The position numbers and the translations under genes were made by a program. DNA of 53,869 bases from JAEZHK01 sp964575255 (lineage in GTDB: Bacteria; Bacillota; Clostridia; Christensenellales; Aristaeellaceae), in contig CAZNPZ010000016.1 of the NCBI GenBank assembly GCA_964575255.1, forward strand, positions 1 through 53,869, read 5' to 3'. The notes beneath the pieces are model-generated. The model did not search any database. It worked only from the letters and a program-made list of their open reading frames with translations, and was not told the DNA's origin. This document shows, piece after piece, positions 25,042 to 33,168 of this stretch (its first letter is position 1; each line of letters opens with the position of its first letter).

Positions 25042-26730
25042 TTGCTGCTTGAGCTTTCGATCCGCAATGTCGCCTTGATCGAGCGGCTGCGCATCGAATT
25101 TGAGCCGGGGCTGAACGTGCTGACCGGCGAGACCGGCGCGGGCAAGTCGATCGTGGTCGACTCGGTCAATCTGGCGCTGGGCGCGCGGGCGGCGCGGGAC
25201 TTGGTGCGCACCGGCGAGGAGAAGGCGGTCGTGCAGGCGGTATTCGAGATGCCGGAGCGCGTCGCGCCGCTTCTTGAGGAACTGGGCATCGAGGCGGGGG
25301 ACGGCCTTGTCGCGCTGACCCGCGAGGTCACGGCCACCGGGCGCTCGCTCTCCAGGATCAACGGGCAGGTGGTGCCCGCCGCGCAACTAAAACAGGTCAC
25401 CGCCCTGCTCATGGACGTGCACGGCCAGCACGAGCATCAGGCGCTTTTAAATCCGCAGTTGCACAGGGATTTTTTGGATGACGGCGGGGATGATATTCAC
25501 CGGGCGCTTCTTTCGGATGTCGCCGGGAAACACGCCCGGTTCCGCGCGCTGGAGCGGGAAGCCGAAAAGCTTCGCATGGACGAGCGGGAACGCGTGCGCA
25601 CCGTGGACGCGCTGACCCGGCAGATCGACGAGATCAGGGCGGTCAGGCCTAAGCCCGGCGAGGATGAGAAGCTCTCAAAGAAGCTCGCGCTGTACGAACA
25701 CGGCGAAAAGATTGTGCAGGCGGTGGGGGCGGCCTACGGCTACGTGTACCGGGGCGAGGGGCGCGCGCTGGCGGCGCAGGACGCGCTCTCCCGCGCGGCG
25801 TCCGAGATGGCGTCCATCGCGGAGTTCGACCCCCGCTTTGAGGCGCTTAACGCGCGGCTTCAGGAGCTCTACTACGCCGCGCAGGACGCGGGTGCCGAGC
25901 TTCAGCGCATCCGGGACACGCTGGACTACGACCCTGCTGCCGCTGAGCGCGCCGCCGACCGGCTCGCCGAACTCAAGCGGCTGAAGCGGCTGTACGGGCC
26001 GGAACTTTCGGATGTGCTGGACTTCTATGAAAAGGCGAAGGCGCGGCTTGAGGCGCTGACGGAGAACGAAGCGCTCCGCGCGGAAGCGGAGAAGAGCCGC
26101 GACGAGGCGGCAGCAGCGCTCAAAGATGCCTGCCGCCTATTGACGGACAGCCGCCGCGCGCTTTCGGAACGGTTGTCCGCGCGGCTGGTCGAACAGCTCA
26201 AGGATCTAGGCATGGGCAGAACCCGTTTTGAAGTGGAAATAAGGCCTTGCGAACCCACCTCGCGCGGCGCGGACGAAGTCCAGTTCTTGATCTCGCCCAA
26301 CCCCGGCGAACCGGTGAAGCCGCTCGCGGCCATCGCGTCGGGCGGCGAGCTTTCGCGCATCATGATGGCTTTCAAGGCCATCGAGGCCGACGAGGGCGGC
26401 GTGCCTTCGATGATCTTCGACGAGGTGGACACCGGCGTCTCCGGCCGCATGGCGCAGGCGGTGGGCGAAAAGATGGCTCAGATTGCGAAGAACCGTCAGG
26501 TGATCTGCGTCACTCATCTGCCGCAGATTGCGGCGCTCGCCGGCGCGCACTTCCTGGTCGAAAAGACCGTGGAGGGCGACCGAACCGGCTCCACCGTGCG
26601 GAAGCTCGACCGCGCGGGGCGCGTTGAGGAGATTTCCAGGCTGGTCGGCGGCGCGGGCGACCCGGAGAGTTCGCGGCGGCACGCGGAAAACATGCTGGAC
26701 GCCGCGCAGGCGCTGGTTGGCATGCGATAA
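25042..26730 (+). CDS. recN: DNA repair protein RecN
   Basis: RecN is an SMC-like ATPase that helps join DNA ends during double-strand break repair. The TTG at 25042 follows AGGAGGG by 6 bases and is the natural start: M-LLELSIRNVALIERLRIEF. The 562-aa product has Walker A GETGAGKSIVVDSVNLALGARA, a central coiled-coil (about 170-390) and at the C-terminus the signature IASGGELSRIMMAFK with Walker B MIFDEVDTGVSGRMAQAVG. The length is normal. Confidence 0.96.
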   Translation: MLLELSIRNVALIERLRIEFEPGLNVLTGETGAGKSIVVDSVNLALGARAARDLVRTGEEKAVVQAVFEMPERVAPLLEELGIEAGDGLVALTREVTATGRSLSRINGQVVPAAQLKQVTALLMDVHGQHEHQALLNPQLHRDFLDDGGDDIHRALLSDVAGKHARFRALEREAEKLRMDERERVRTVDALTRQIDEIRAVRPKPGEDEKLSKKLALYEHGEKIVQAVGAAYGYVYRGEGRALAAQDALSRAASEMASIAEFDPRFEALNARLQELYYAAQDAGAELQRIRDTLDYDPAAAERAADRLAELKRLKRLYGPELSDVLDFYEKAKARLEALTENEALRAEAEKSRDEAAAALKDACRLLTDSRRALSERLSARLVEQLKDLGMGRTRFEVEIRPCEPTSRGADEVQFLISPNPGEPVKPLAAIASGGELSRIMMAFKAIEADEGGVPSMIFDEVDTGVSGRMAQAVGEKMAQIAKNRQVICVTHLPQIAALAGAHFLVEKTVEGDRTGSTVRKLDRAGRVEEISRLVGGAGDPESSRRHAENMLDAAQALVGMR

Positions 26731-26756
26731 CACGCAGGAAGGGGTCCCCGCAAGGC

Positions 26757-27407
26757 ATGGAGTACGGCAGGTTCTTTACTCGGCTCAGGTTTGTCAGCCG
26801 GATCTTCTTTAGGGATTACCAATCCCCGCCGCCCGAGGCGCTGCCCGCGCCCGCGATTTACGTCTGCCGCCACCGCAACCTGCGCGGCCCGATCGATACC
26901 CTTCTGTGGCTGAGCGCGCCGGTTCGCCCCTGGGTGCTGAGCGTGTTCTGTGAACGCAACGCCTGTTACCACCAGTATGCCGATTATACGCTGACCAAAC
27001 GCTACGGCTGGCCCAAGATCCTCGCGATGCCGGTCGCGCGCATTCTCTCCCGGTTGGTGCCGGTGCTTTGCGGCTCAATGGGCGCGATCCCGGTCTACCG
27101 CTCCAGCGCGAAGGTGGTCGCGACATTCCGAAAGACGCTAAACGCCCTGAAGGCGGGAAACCGGGTCATCATCTATCCGGACGTCAACTATGCCGATCCG
27201 TCCGACCAGATGGGCGCGATGTACGAAGGCTATTTGGTGCTGGGCGCGCTCTACCGCCGGGCGACAGGCCTGAACCTTCGGTTCATTCCGCTTCGCAGCG
27301 AGAATCGGCGCATTACCGCCGGACAGCCGATCGAGTATGACGGCGCAAAACCCCGAAACGTAGAGACCGAGCGCGTCGCGCGGGCGATCCGGGAGGCGCT
27401 GGCCTAG
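26757..27407 (+). CDS. PlsC-like lysophospholipid acyltransferase
   Basis: The 216-aa protein resembles the PlsC acyltransferase family (transfer of an acyl chain to a lysophospholipid, at the membrane). The middle motif GAIPVYRSS (block II, GxIPVxR) and IIYPDVNYAD (block III, normally PEG) are visible. Block I reads CRH39RNLRGPID47, so His and Asp are 8 residues apart rather than the usual 5. Either the catalytic pair differs or the chemistry has changed. There is no clear transmembrane segment, but hydrophobic stretches occur at about 85-105. It lies 26 bases after recN. Substrate unknown. Confidence 0.7.
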   Translation: MEYGRFFTRLRFVSRIFFRDYQSPPPEALPAPAIYVCRHRNLRGPIDTLLWLSAPVRPWVLSVFCERNACYHQYADYTLTKRYGWPKILAMPVARILSRLVPVLCGSMGAIPVYRSSAKVVATFRKTLNALKAGNRVIIYPDVNYADPSDQMGAMYEGYLVLGALYRRATGLNLRFIPLRSENRRITAGQPIEYDGAKPRNVETERVARAIREALA

Positions 27408-27467
27408 CCTCCGCGCATAGCGCCCGTCCGGGCAGAATAGGATGTATCACCCGAACGGGAAGGGGTG

Positions 27468-28391
27468 ATGCACTTGATACGGCTGAAGGTTGTCCGGGCG
27501 TCCAGCCTGCTAATGGGCATCGCGCTGACGCTGCTGGCGGTGGTGCTGGCCGTGATCCTGGTGAGCGAACTGCTCGCGCCGGAGCCGGCGGCATCGGCGC
27601 CCGCGGCGACCCTCGCACCTACGGAAGCGGCGCAAGCGGATTCGACCGGGGCGGTGGCGGCGTTTGCCGCCGCCGCCCCTTCGCAAGTGGACATCGTGTT
27701 CGGAAACCGGCTGCTGGTGGAGGTCGCGAAAGTCGATCAGAAGCCCACCGCAAAGCCAGGCCCCCGCGGAACGATCCTGATTTATCATACCCACACCAAC
27801 GAGGCCTACATGAGAACGCCCGGAGAAACCTACCGAGAGACCGAGGCGTGGCGCACCGACGACCAGAATTATTCGGTCGTCCGGGTCGGCGAGGCTTTGA
27901 GCGAACTGCTCGCCAACCGGGGGTTTGACGTGACCCACGACGTGACCGACCACGAGCCGCCGGAGCTTGCCACCGCCTACGAGCGGTCGCTGAATACCGT
28001 CGAGGGATATAAGGAACATTTCGACCTGTACATTGACCTGCACCGGGACGCCTATACGCCCGCGGCCTACCGGACACTGTCGGTTGTGGCAGGCGGCGAG
28101 GACGTCGCGCAGCTGATGATGCTGGTGGGAAACGGTAAGGGCTTTGACGACGACCCTGCATACTTCCCACGCAATCTGACGTTCGCCAAAAAGCTGACGA
28201 GCAAACTCAACCAGCTTTCGCCAGGCATCTGCCAGGACGTGATGGTCAAGAACGGCCGGTACAACCAGCACGTCGGGCTTTCGATTCTGGTTGAGGCGGG
28301 CCATAACCGCAATACCCTGATGCAGGCGATCGCGTCGATGCCCTACCTCGCCGACGCAATCTCAGATTTGCTCAACGAAAGGAACAGATGA
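27468..28391 (+). CDS. spoIIP: Stage II sporulation protein P (SpoIIP)
   Basis: SpoIIP is the amidase/endopeptidase of the DMP engulfment complex that thins septal peptidoglycan and drives engulfment. The 307-aa protein has an N-terminal membrane anchor (about 12-34), an Ala/Pro/Thr linker (about 36-85) and a catalytic domain with ILIYHTHTNEAYM (zinc His), ERSLNTVEGYKEHFDLYIDLHRDAY (zinc His) and SILVEAGHNRNTLMQA. The start is uncertain: GTG 27465, ATG 27468 and TTG 27474 are all in frame, and the ribosome binding site AAGGGG best fits TTG 27474. Confidence 0.87.
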   Translation: MHLIRLKVVRASSLLMGIALTLLAVVLAVILVSELLAPEPAASAPAATLAPTEAAQADSTGAVAAFAAAAPSQVDIVFGNRLLVEVAKVDQKPTAKPGPRGTILIYHTHTNEAYMRTPGETYRETEAWRTDDQNYSVVRVGEALSELLANRGFDVTHDVTDHEPPELATAYERSLNTVEGYKEHFDLYIDLHRDAYTPAAYRTLSVVAGGEDVAQLMMLVGNGKGFDDDPAYFPRNLTFAKKLTSKLNQLSPGICQDVMVKNGRYNQHVGLSILVEAGHNRNTLMQAIASMPYLADAISDLLNERNR

Positions 28392-28394
28392 AGC

Positions 28395-28865
28395 GTGAAG
28401 AAAACCAATGCGATGCGGCTTCTGGACGCCGCGAAGGTACCATACGAGGCGCGCGAGTACGACTTTGACCTGGAGGATCTGAGCGGCGTCCATGCCGCCG
28501 CGTCTCTTGGCATGGAGCCGGAGACGGTGTATAAAACGCTCGTGACCGTCGGGGACAAAACCGGCCATGTTGTCTTTGTAATCCCGGTGGCGCGGGATCT
28601 CGACCTCAAGCGCGCGGCGGCCGCGAGCGGCAACAAACGCGTGGAGATGCTCCCCTTGAAGGAACTTACCAATGTCACCGGCTACCTGCGCGGCGGCTGC
28701 TCGCCCATCGGCATGAGAAAGAAATTCCCCACCTATCTCGATCAGCGCGCGAAGGGCCTCGCGGCCGTTTCGGTCAGCGCGGGCCTTCGCGGCGCGCAGA
28801 TTCTGATCCGGCCGGACGCGCTCGTCACGTTCGTCTCCGGCGCGTACGCCGATCTTGCGGACTGA
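28395..28865 (+). CDS. ybaK: YbaK/EbsC family Cys-tRNA(Pro) deacylase
   Basis: Proteins of this family hydrolyse Cys-tRNA(Pro), clearing a mistake of prolyl-tRNA synthetase. The GTG at 28395 gives 156 aa. The family blocks are KTLVTVGDKTGHVVFVIPVARDLDLKRAA, GCSPIGMRKKFPTYLDQ (with the Gly-rich substrate loop) and VSVSAGLRGAQILIRPDAL. It lies just upstream of proS, whose product here is of a type without an internal editing domain, so a proofreading partnership is a natural reading. Confidence 0.9.
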   Translation: MKKTNAMRLLDAAKVPYEAREYDFDLEDLSGVHAAASLGMEPETVYKTLVTVGDKTGHVVFVIPVARDLDLKRAAAASGNKRVEMLPLKELTNVTGYLRGGCSPIGMRKKFPTYLDQRAKGLAAVSVSAGLRGAQILIRPDALVTFVSGAYADLAD

Positions 28866-28935
28866 AGCCTGAAGATTTCTCATGATGGCTTGCTGTCCGA
28901 CGCCGTCGGCATCAAGCGCCGAAAGAAAACTTCAC

Positions 28936-28964
28936 TTGCAAAAAAGGCTGCAAATGCCTATAAT
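28936..28964 (+). promoter_or_regulatory. Sigma-A promoter of proS
   Basis: TTGCAA (28936-28941), a 17-base spacer and a perfect TATAAT (28959-28964) lie 27 bases before the proS start. Confidence 0.8.
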
Positions 28965-28991
28965 GCTTTCATATGTTAAGGGGGAAATGTG

Positions 28992-30440
28992 ATGGGCAAG
29001 AAGGACAAGCAGCAGGAGTTCGTCGCGCACATTACGCCGCGCGCCGAGGATTTTTCGCAGTGGTATACCGACGTCATCCTGAAGACCGATCTGGTCGATT
29101 ACGCGCCGGTGCGCGGCTGCATGGTGGTCAAGCCCTACGGCTACGGCATCTGGGAATTGATCCAGCAGGAGATGGACAGCCGGTTCAAAGCCAGCGGCCA
29201 TAAGAACGTCTATTTCCCGATGCTGATCCCGGAGAGTTTGCTTAAAAAAGAAGCCGAGCACGTCGAGGGTTTCGCGCCGGAGGTGGCGTGGGTTACCCAG
29301 GGCGGCTCGGAAGTATTGCAGGAAAAGCTGGTCATCCGCCCCACGTCGGAGACGCTGTTCTGCGCGATGTACGCCAAGTGGGTGCAGTCCTGGCGCGACC
29401 TTCCGATGAAGTACAACCAGTGGTGCTCCGTCCTTCGCTGGGAGAAGAGCACCCGCCCGTTCCTGCGTACCAGCGAATTTCTGTGGCAGGAAGGGCACAC
29501 CGTCCACGAAACCGCGGAAGAGGCGCAGGAAGAAACGCTGCAAATGCTGGAAATCTACCGCGAGTGCGCCGAAAACGTGCTGGCGCTGCCCACGTTCGTC
29601 GGCCAGAAGTCGGAAAAGGAAAAGTTCGCGGGCGCCCGCGCCACCTATTCGATGGAAGCGATGATGCAGGACGGCAAGGCGCTGCAGGCGGGCACATCCC
29701 ACAACTTCGGCACCAACTTCGCCGAGCCGTTTGGAATCCAGTACCTGAGCCGCGACGGCAAGCTGGAGTACGTGCACGAGACCAGCTGGGGCGTCTCCAC
29801 GCGCCTGATCGGCGCGATCGTGATGACCCACGGCGACGAGCGCGGCCTGAGACTCCCGCCCCGCGTCGCGCCGATCCAGGTGGTCATCCTGCCGATCGCG
29901 CAGCACAAAGAGGGCGTGCTGGACAGGGCCAACGCGCTGTTCACGGAACTCAAGAACGCGGGTCTCCGCGTCGAATTGGACGACCGGGACACTTACTCCG
30001 CAGGCTGGAAGTTCAACGAGTGGGAGATGAAGGGCGTTCCGGTGCGCCTGGAACTGGGCCCCAGGGACATCGAAAACGGCGTTACGACCGTCATGCGGCG
30101 CGACACGCTGGAGAAGTCCACGCTGCCGCTCACTGGCATCGCGGACGCGCTGAAGGCGCTTCTTGACGATATTCATCAGACGCTCTACCGCCAGGCCGAC
30201 GAATTCCGGAAGGCTCATACTTACACCGCGCTCAATATGGACGAACTGGCCGAGGGCGTCAAGGACGGGTTCGTCAAAGCCGCCTGGTGCGAAGACCGGG
30301 CTTGTGAAGATAAAATCAAGGAGCTGACCAACGCGTCGTCCCGCAATATGCCCTTCGACCAGAGCGGCATCCCTTCGGAGACCTGCGTCTGCTGCGGCAA
30401 GCCCGCAAAGAAGCTGATGTACTTCGCGAAGGCGTACTAA
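28992..30440 (+). CDS. proS: Prolyl-tRNA synthetase, short (archaeal/eukaryotic-like) type
   Basis: ProRS charges tRNA-Pro. The ATG at 28992 follows AAGGGGGA by 7 bases and gives 482 aa. That is about 90 shorter than the usual bacterial ProRS (about 570), because the INS editing domain between motifs 2 and 3 is missing. RPTSETLFCAMYAKW, LRWEKSTRPFLRTSEFLWQEGHT (motif 2) and SWGVSTRLIGAIVMTHGDERGLRLPPRVAP (motif 3) are present. The C-terminal part has a Cys-rich end (CVCCGKPAKKLMYFAKAY) typical of the type. It is alone on its promoter and is followed by a terminator. Confidence 0.95.
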   Translation: MGKKDKQQEFVAHITPRAEDFSQWYTDVILKTDLVDYAPVRGCMVVKPYGYGIWELIQQEMDSRFKASGHKNVYFPMLIPESLLKKEAEHVEGFAPEVAWVTQGGSEVLQEKLVIRPTSETLFCAMYAKWVQSWRDLPMKYNQWCSVLRWEKSTRPFLRTSEFLWQEGHTVHETAEEAQEETLQMLEIYRECAENVLALPTFVGQKSEKEKFAGARATYSMEAMMQDGKALQAGTSHNFGTNFAEPFGIQYLSRDGKLEYVHETSWGVSTRLIGAIVMTHGDERGLRLPPRVAPIQVVILPIAQHKEGVLDRANALFTELKNAGLRVELDDRDTYSAGWKFNEWEMKGVPVRLELGPRDIENGVTTVMRRDTLEKSTLPLTGIADALKALLDDIHQTLYRQADEFRKAHTYTALNMDELAEGVKDGFVKAAWCEDRACEDKIKELTNASSRNMPFDQSGIPSETCVCCGKPAKKLMYFAKAY

Positions 30441-30464
30441 ACCCAAAACTCTCCTCATATAACT

Positions 30465-30492
30465 CCCGTGCGTTAACGCATGGGGGTTTTTT
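30465..30492 (+). terminator. Rho-independent terminator of proS
   Basis: CCCGTGCG and CGCATGGG pair over 8 bp around TTAA, followed by GG and TTTTTT. The GGGGG in its 3' arm also lies at the ribosome-binding distance from the next ATG (30494). Confidence 0.88.
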
Positions 30493-30493
30493 G

Positions 30494-30856
30494 ATGAAAA
30501 AGCTGCCGCTCTTCGCGGTGCTCGCGCTGGTCCTGTGCTGGCTTCCGCACCTTTCCGCGTTCGAGGAGGAAGATCGCGTGTTGCTCGCGCGCACGATCAC
30601 CGCGATGGCCGAGACCGAGCCGGATGAGGTCGCTCGGATGATCGCGGAGGTCGCGCTGAACCGGGTGAACGACCCGCGCTTTCCGTCCGACCTGCGGACG
30701 GTGCTGGACGATTCCAGCCAGTTCCGGCGCGGCGCGGTCGCGTCGGCGCGGGCGATGCGGCTAGCCGACCTTGCGCTTCGCGGCGAAAAGCTGCTCGCGC
30801 CGGACATTCTGTATTTTGAAAGGCGGAGCGGCGGCTACGCGTTTTTTGGGAGTTGA
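30494..30856 (+). CDS. Compact SleB/CwlJ-like protein lacking the catalytic glutamate
   Basis: The 120-aa product has a signal peptide (1-22) and a Hydrolase_2-type domain. It aligns without gaps to the SleB at 3343-4029 over LLARTITAMAETEPDEVARMIAEVALNRV. The catalytic Glu of SleB (AEA) is Met38 here (AMA), while EP and ALNRV are kept. The C-terminal part is short and lacks the YFFNP block, ending RRSGGYAFFGS. So it is probably a non-catalytic relative, perhaps a spore or wall-binding regulator; that is inference. The ribosome binding site (GGGGG) lies in the 3' arm of the terminator before it. The gene is followed directly by the murJ promoter. Confidence 0.65.
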   Translation: MKKLPLFAVLALVLCWLPHLSAFEEEDRVLLARTITAMAETEPDEVARMIAEVALNRVNDPRFPSDLRTVLDDSSQFRRGAVASARAMRLADLALRGEKLLAPDILYFERRSGGYAFFGS

Positions 30857-30862
30857 CAGGCG

Positions 30863-30871
30863 TGGTATAAT
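30863..30871 (+). promoter_or_regulatory. Extended -10 promoter of murJ
   Basis: TGG directly precedes a perfect TATAAT (30866-30871). The -35 position (30843-30848, TTTTTG) is poor, so activity would rest on the extended -10. A TTGACA at 30853 is too close (7 bases) to be the partner. Confidence 0.55.
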
Positions 30872-30907
30872 AGATCGGATTACACCTGAGTGGAGAGGTC
30901 TAGCGCG

Positions 30908-32446
30908 GTGCAGGAGAAACACGACCGGACATTTCAAACCACCATTCTGGTAACGGGCATTATCTTTTTGAGCAAGGCCGTCGGTTTTGTGCGCGATATG
31001 TTCCGTGCGGCCTACTTTGGGACCGATCTTGCCAACGACGCGTTCGTCGCCGCCTACGGCCTTTTCTACATTCCGATTCTGCTTTTGACGTCGATGATCT
31101 CCTCGACGATGATCCCGTTATATATTGACGCGCGCGCGCAGGGTGGATTGAAGCGGGCCAACCGCTTCGCATCCAACGCGCTGAACATGTTCGCGTTGTT
31201 CTCGGCGGCGCTGATTATTCTTATGATGGTGTTCTGCCGTCCGCTGGTTCACCTGATCTACCCCGGCTACGATCAGGTTCGGTTGGACATGACCGTGCAC
31301 ATGACCAACATCATGATGCCGTCGATGGTGTTTGTCATGATGTCGATCATGCTCTCGTCGATCCTGAACGCCACGAAGCACTTTATCGCCGCGCAGCTGA
31401 CCGGCTTTGCGCTGAGCCTGGGCGTGATCGTGTCCACGGTCTGGTTTTCGCCCGTCTACGGCTCGGACGCCCTGCCGTGGGGCGTGTTCGCCGCGGGCCT
31501 TTTACAGGTGTTGATCTTGATCCCCGCGCTCCGGAAGGATTTTCGGTATTCGATGATCCTCCGACCGCGCGACGATCGTCTTAAGAAGATGCTGACGCTG
31601 GGCGCGCCGGCGATGCTTTCGATGACGGTGACCGAGGTGAGCCACGCGGTCGACCGATTCATCGCCTCCGGGCTCAATCAGGGCGACGTCTCCGCGATGG
31701 ATTACGCGTTCAAGCTGATTTCCTTTATCTCCGGTGTGATCGGCGTCCCGATTACCACGATCATGTTCTCCCGGATGAGCGAGCGCGCCGCCGCCAGGGA
31801 CAAAAAGGGCATCGCCGACATCGTGACGCAGTGCGTTGAAGTCCTCGCGATGGTGCTGCTTCCGATCACGTGCATCGGCGGCGCGCTGTCGGACGACATC
31901 ATCCGCGCGGCCTACACGCGCGGCGCGTTCACCCAGCAGGCAATGCACGTGACCAGCGGCGTGTTCCTGTCCTATATTCTGGGTGTGGTCAGCTTCTGTA
32001 TTTCCGATCTTCTCAACCGCGCGTTCCACTCGATGCAGAAGACCCGACTGACCATGTGGGTTTCGCTGTTCGTGATGACCACCAACGCCATAATCAGCAT
32101 CCTGCTCGCGCGCTTTATCGGCGTCAACGGCCTCGCGCTGGGCACGGTGATCTCCAGCTTCATGGGCACCGCGATCCTGCTGGTGCTTCTCCGGAAGAAC
32201 CTGGGCAGGCTGGGGCTTATGGGCGTCACGCTGGAGATCGGGAAAGTGCTGCTGGGTTCCGGCGCGGCGCTTTTCGTGACGATCCTGCTCCGCGACCGGA
32301 TGGGCGGCCGCAACGACATCCTGCAGGTGCTGCTCCGGCTCATCGCGTCGGGCGGCGCGGGACTTCTTGTCTACCTGGGCGCGCTGAAACTTCTGCGCGC
32401 GCGGCAGCTCGGCTTTTTGAAACTGATGGTCAGGAGAAGGGCATGA
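30908..32446 (+). CDS. murJ: Lipid II flippase MurJ/MviN
   Basis: MurJ moves the peptidoglycan precursor lipid II across the membrane. The GTG at 30908 follows GGAGAGG at 9 bases and gives 512 aa with about 14 hydrophobic helices. Family landmarks are FLSKAVGFVRDMFRAAYFGTDLANDAFVAAY near the N-terminus, ISSTMIPLYI, GVIGVPITTIMFSRMSERAA and CISDLLNRAFHSMQKTRLTM. A GTG at 30890 lies upstream of the ribosome binding site and is not used. The stop overlaps the start of the HAD gene by 4 bases. Confidence 0.93.
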   Translation: MQEKHDRTFQTTILVTGIIFLSKAVGFVRDMFRAAYFGTDLANDAFVAAYGLFYIPILLLTSMISSTMIPLYIDARAQGGLKRANRFASNALNMFALFSAALIILMMVFCRPLVHLIYPGYDQVRLDMTVHMTNIMMPSMVFVMMSIMLSSILNATKHFIAAQLTGFALSLGVIVSTVWFSPVYGSDALPWGVFAAGLLQVLILIPALRKDFRYSMILRPRDDRLKKMLTLGAPAMLSMTVTEVSHAVDRFIASGLNQGDVSAMDYAFKLISFISGVIGVPITTIMFSRMSERAAARDKKGIADIVTQCVEVLAMVLLPITCIGGALSDDIIRAAYTRGAFTQQAMHVTSGVFLSYILGVVSFCISDLLNRAFHSMQKTRLTMWVSLFVMTTNAIISILLARFIGVNGLALGTVISSFMGTAILLVLLRKNLGRLGLMGVTLEIGKVLLGSGAALFVTILLRDRMGGRNDILQVLLRLIASGGAGLLVYLGALKLLRARQLGFLKLMVRRRA

Positions 32447-33120
32447 GGTACAAAGGCATTTTCATCGACGCGGACGACACGCTGTTCGACTTTCAGACGG
32501 GCGAGCGGGTCGCCGCAGGGCGGGTATTGGAATACCTCAGGATCGCGGACGCGGGCGCGCTGGACGCGTACCACGAGATCAACGCCGCGCTGTGGCGGGA
32601 TCTGGAGAAGGGTCTGACCACGCAGGCGCAGCTGAAAGTGAAGCGGTTTGAGCTTCTGATGGCGCGCTACGGCGTTACGGGCGACCCCGCAAAGGCGGCG
32701 GAATTCTACGTGGAGGCGCTGTCGGAGCAGTCGGTGCTGCTGCCCGGCGCGCTGGAGGCGGTTTCAAAGATCGCGGCAGTGCTGCCGGTGTCCATCGTGA
32801 CCAACGGCATCTCCCGCGTGCAGCGGGGGCGCTTGATCCGCTCGCCACTGCGCCATATGATCAAGGATTTCGTGATCTCCGAGGAGATCGGCTTTGCGAA
32901 ACCCGACCCCAGGGTGCTTCAGATCGCGCTGAAAAACCTGAACCTTATGCCTACGGACGCTCTGATGTGCGGAGACGGCGTCGCCGACATGCGCTGCGCC
33001 GTGAGCGCGGGCGTGGACGGCTGCTGGTATAACCCGGACGGAAAGCCGCTCCCGGAGGACGCGAAACCGCGCTACGAGATCGACAGGATTCTATTGCTCC
33101 CAGACATCGCGCTTCAATAG
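32443..33120 (+). CDS. yjjG: YjjG-type HAD nucleotidase
   Basis: YjjG-family HAD phosphatases dephosphorylate noncanonical pyrimidine nucleotides (house-cleaning). The 225-aa product has the nucleophile motif FIDADDTLFDF (Asp at about 8 and 10), motif II SIVTNGIS, a Lys in IGFAKPDP and motif IV MCGDGVADMRCAVSAGVDGCWYNPDGK. The last, with CWYNPDGKP, is a YjjG hallmark. Asn-type cap regions lie between. The ATG overlaps murJ. Confidence 0.82.
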   Translation: MRYKGIFIDADDTLFDFQTGERVAAGRVLEYLRIADAGALDAYHEINAALWRDLEKGLTTQAQLKVKRFELLMARYGVTGDPAKAAEFYVEALSEQSVLLPGALEAVSKIAAVLPVSIVTNGISRVQRGRLIRSPLRHMIKDFVISEEIGFAKPDPRVLQIALKNLNLMPTDALMCGDGVADMRCAVSAGVDGCWYNPDGKPLPEDAKPRYEIDRILLLPDIALQ

Positions 33121-33130
33121 GCACTCAAAT

Positions 33131-33168
33131 AAGCACCGGCGTTCCGTTTGAAGCGCCGGTCTGCTTTT
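33131..33168. terminator. Bidirectional terminator between yjjG and the glycosyltransferase
   Basis: ACCGGCG and CGCCGGT pair over 7 bp around a 12-base loop, and AAGC/GCTT outside add more. On the plus strand TTTTATTT follows. It lies between converging genes. Confidence 0.8.

Noticed and set aside
28932..30458. 508-codon minus-strand frame opposite proS
   Set aside because: Shadow of proS by codon bias; no ribosome binding site or domain.
30853..30871. TTGACA followed by TATAAT as a promoter pair
   Set aside because: The spacing is 7 bases, too short; only the -10 with its TGG extension is credible.
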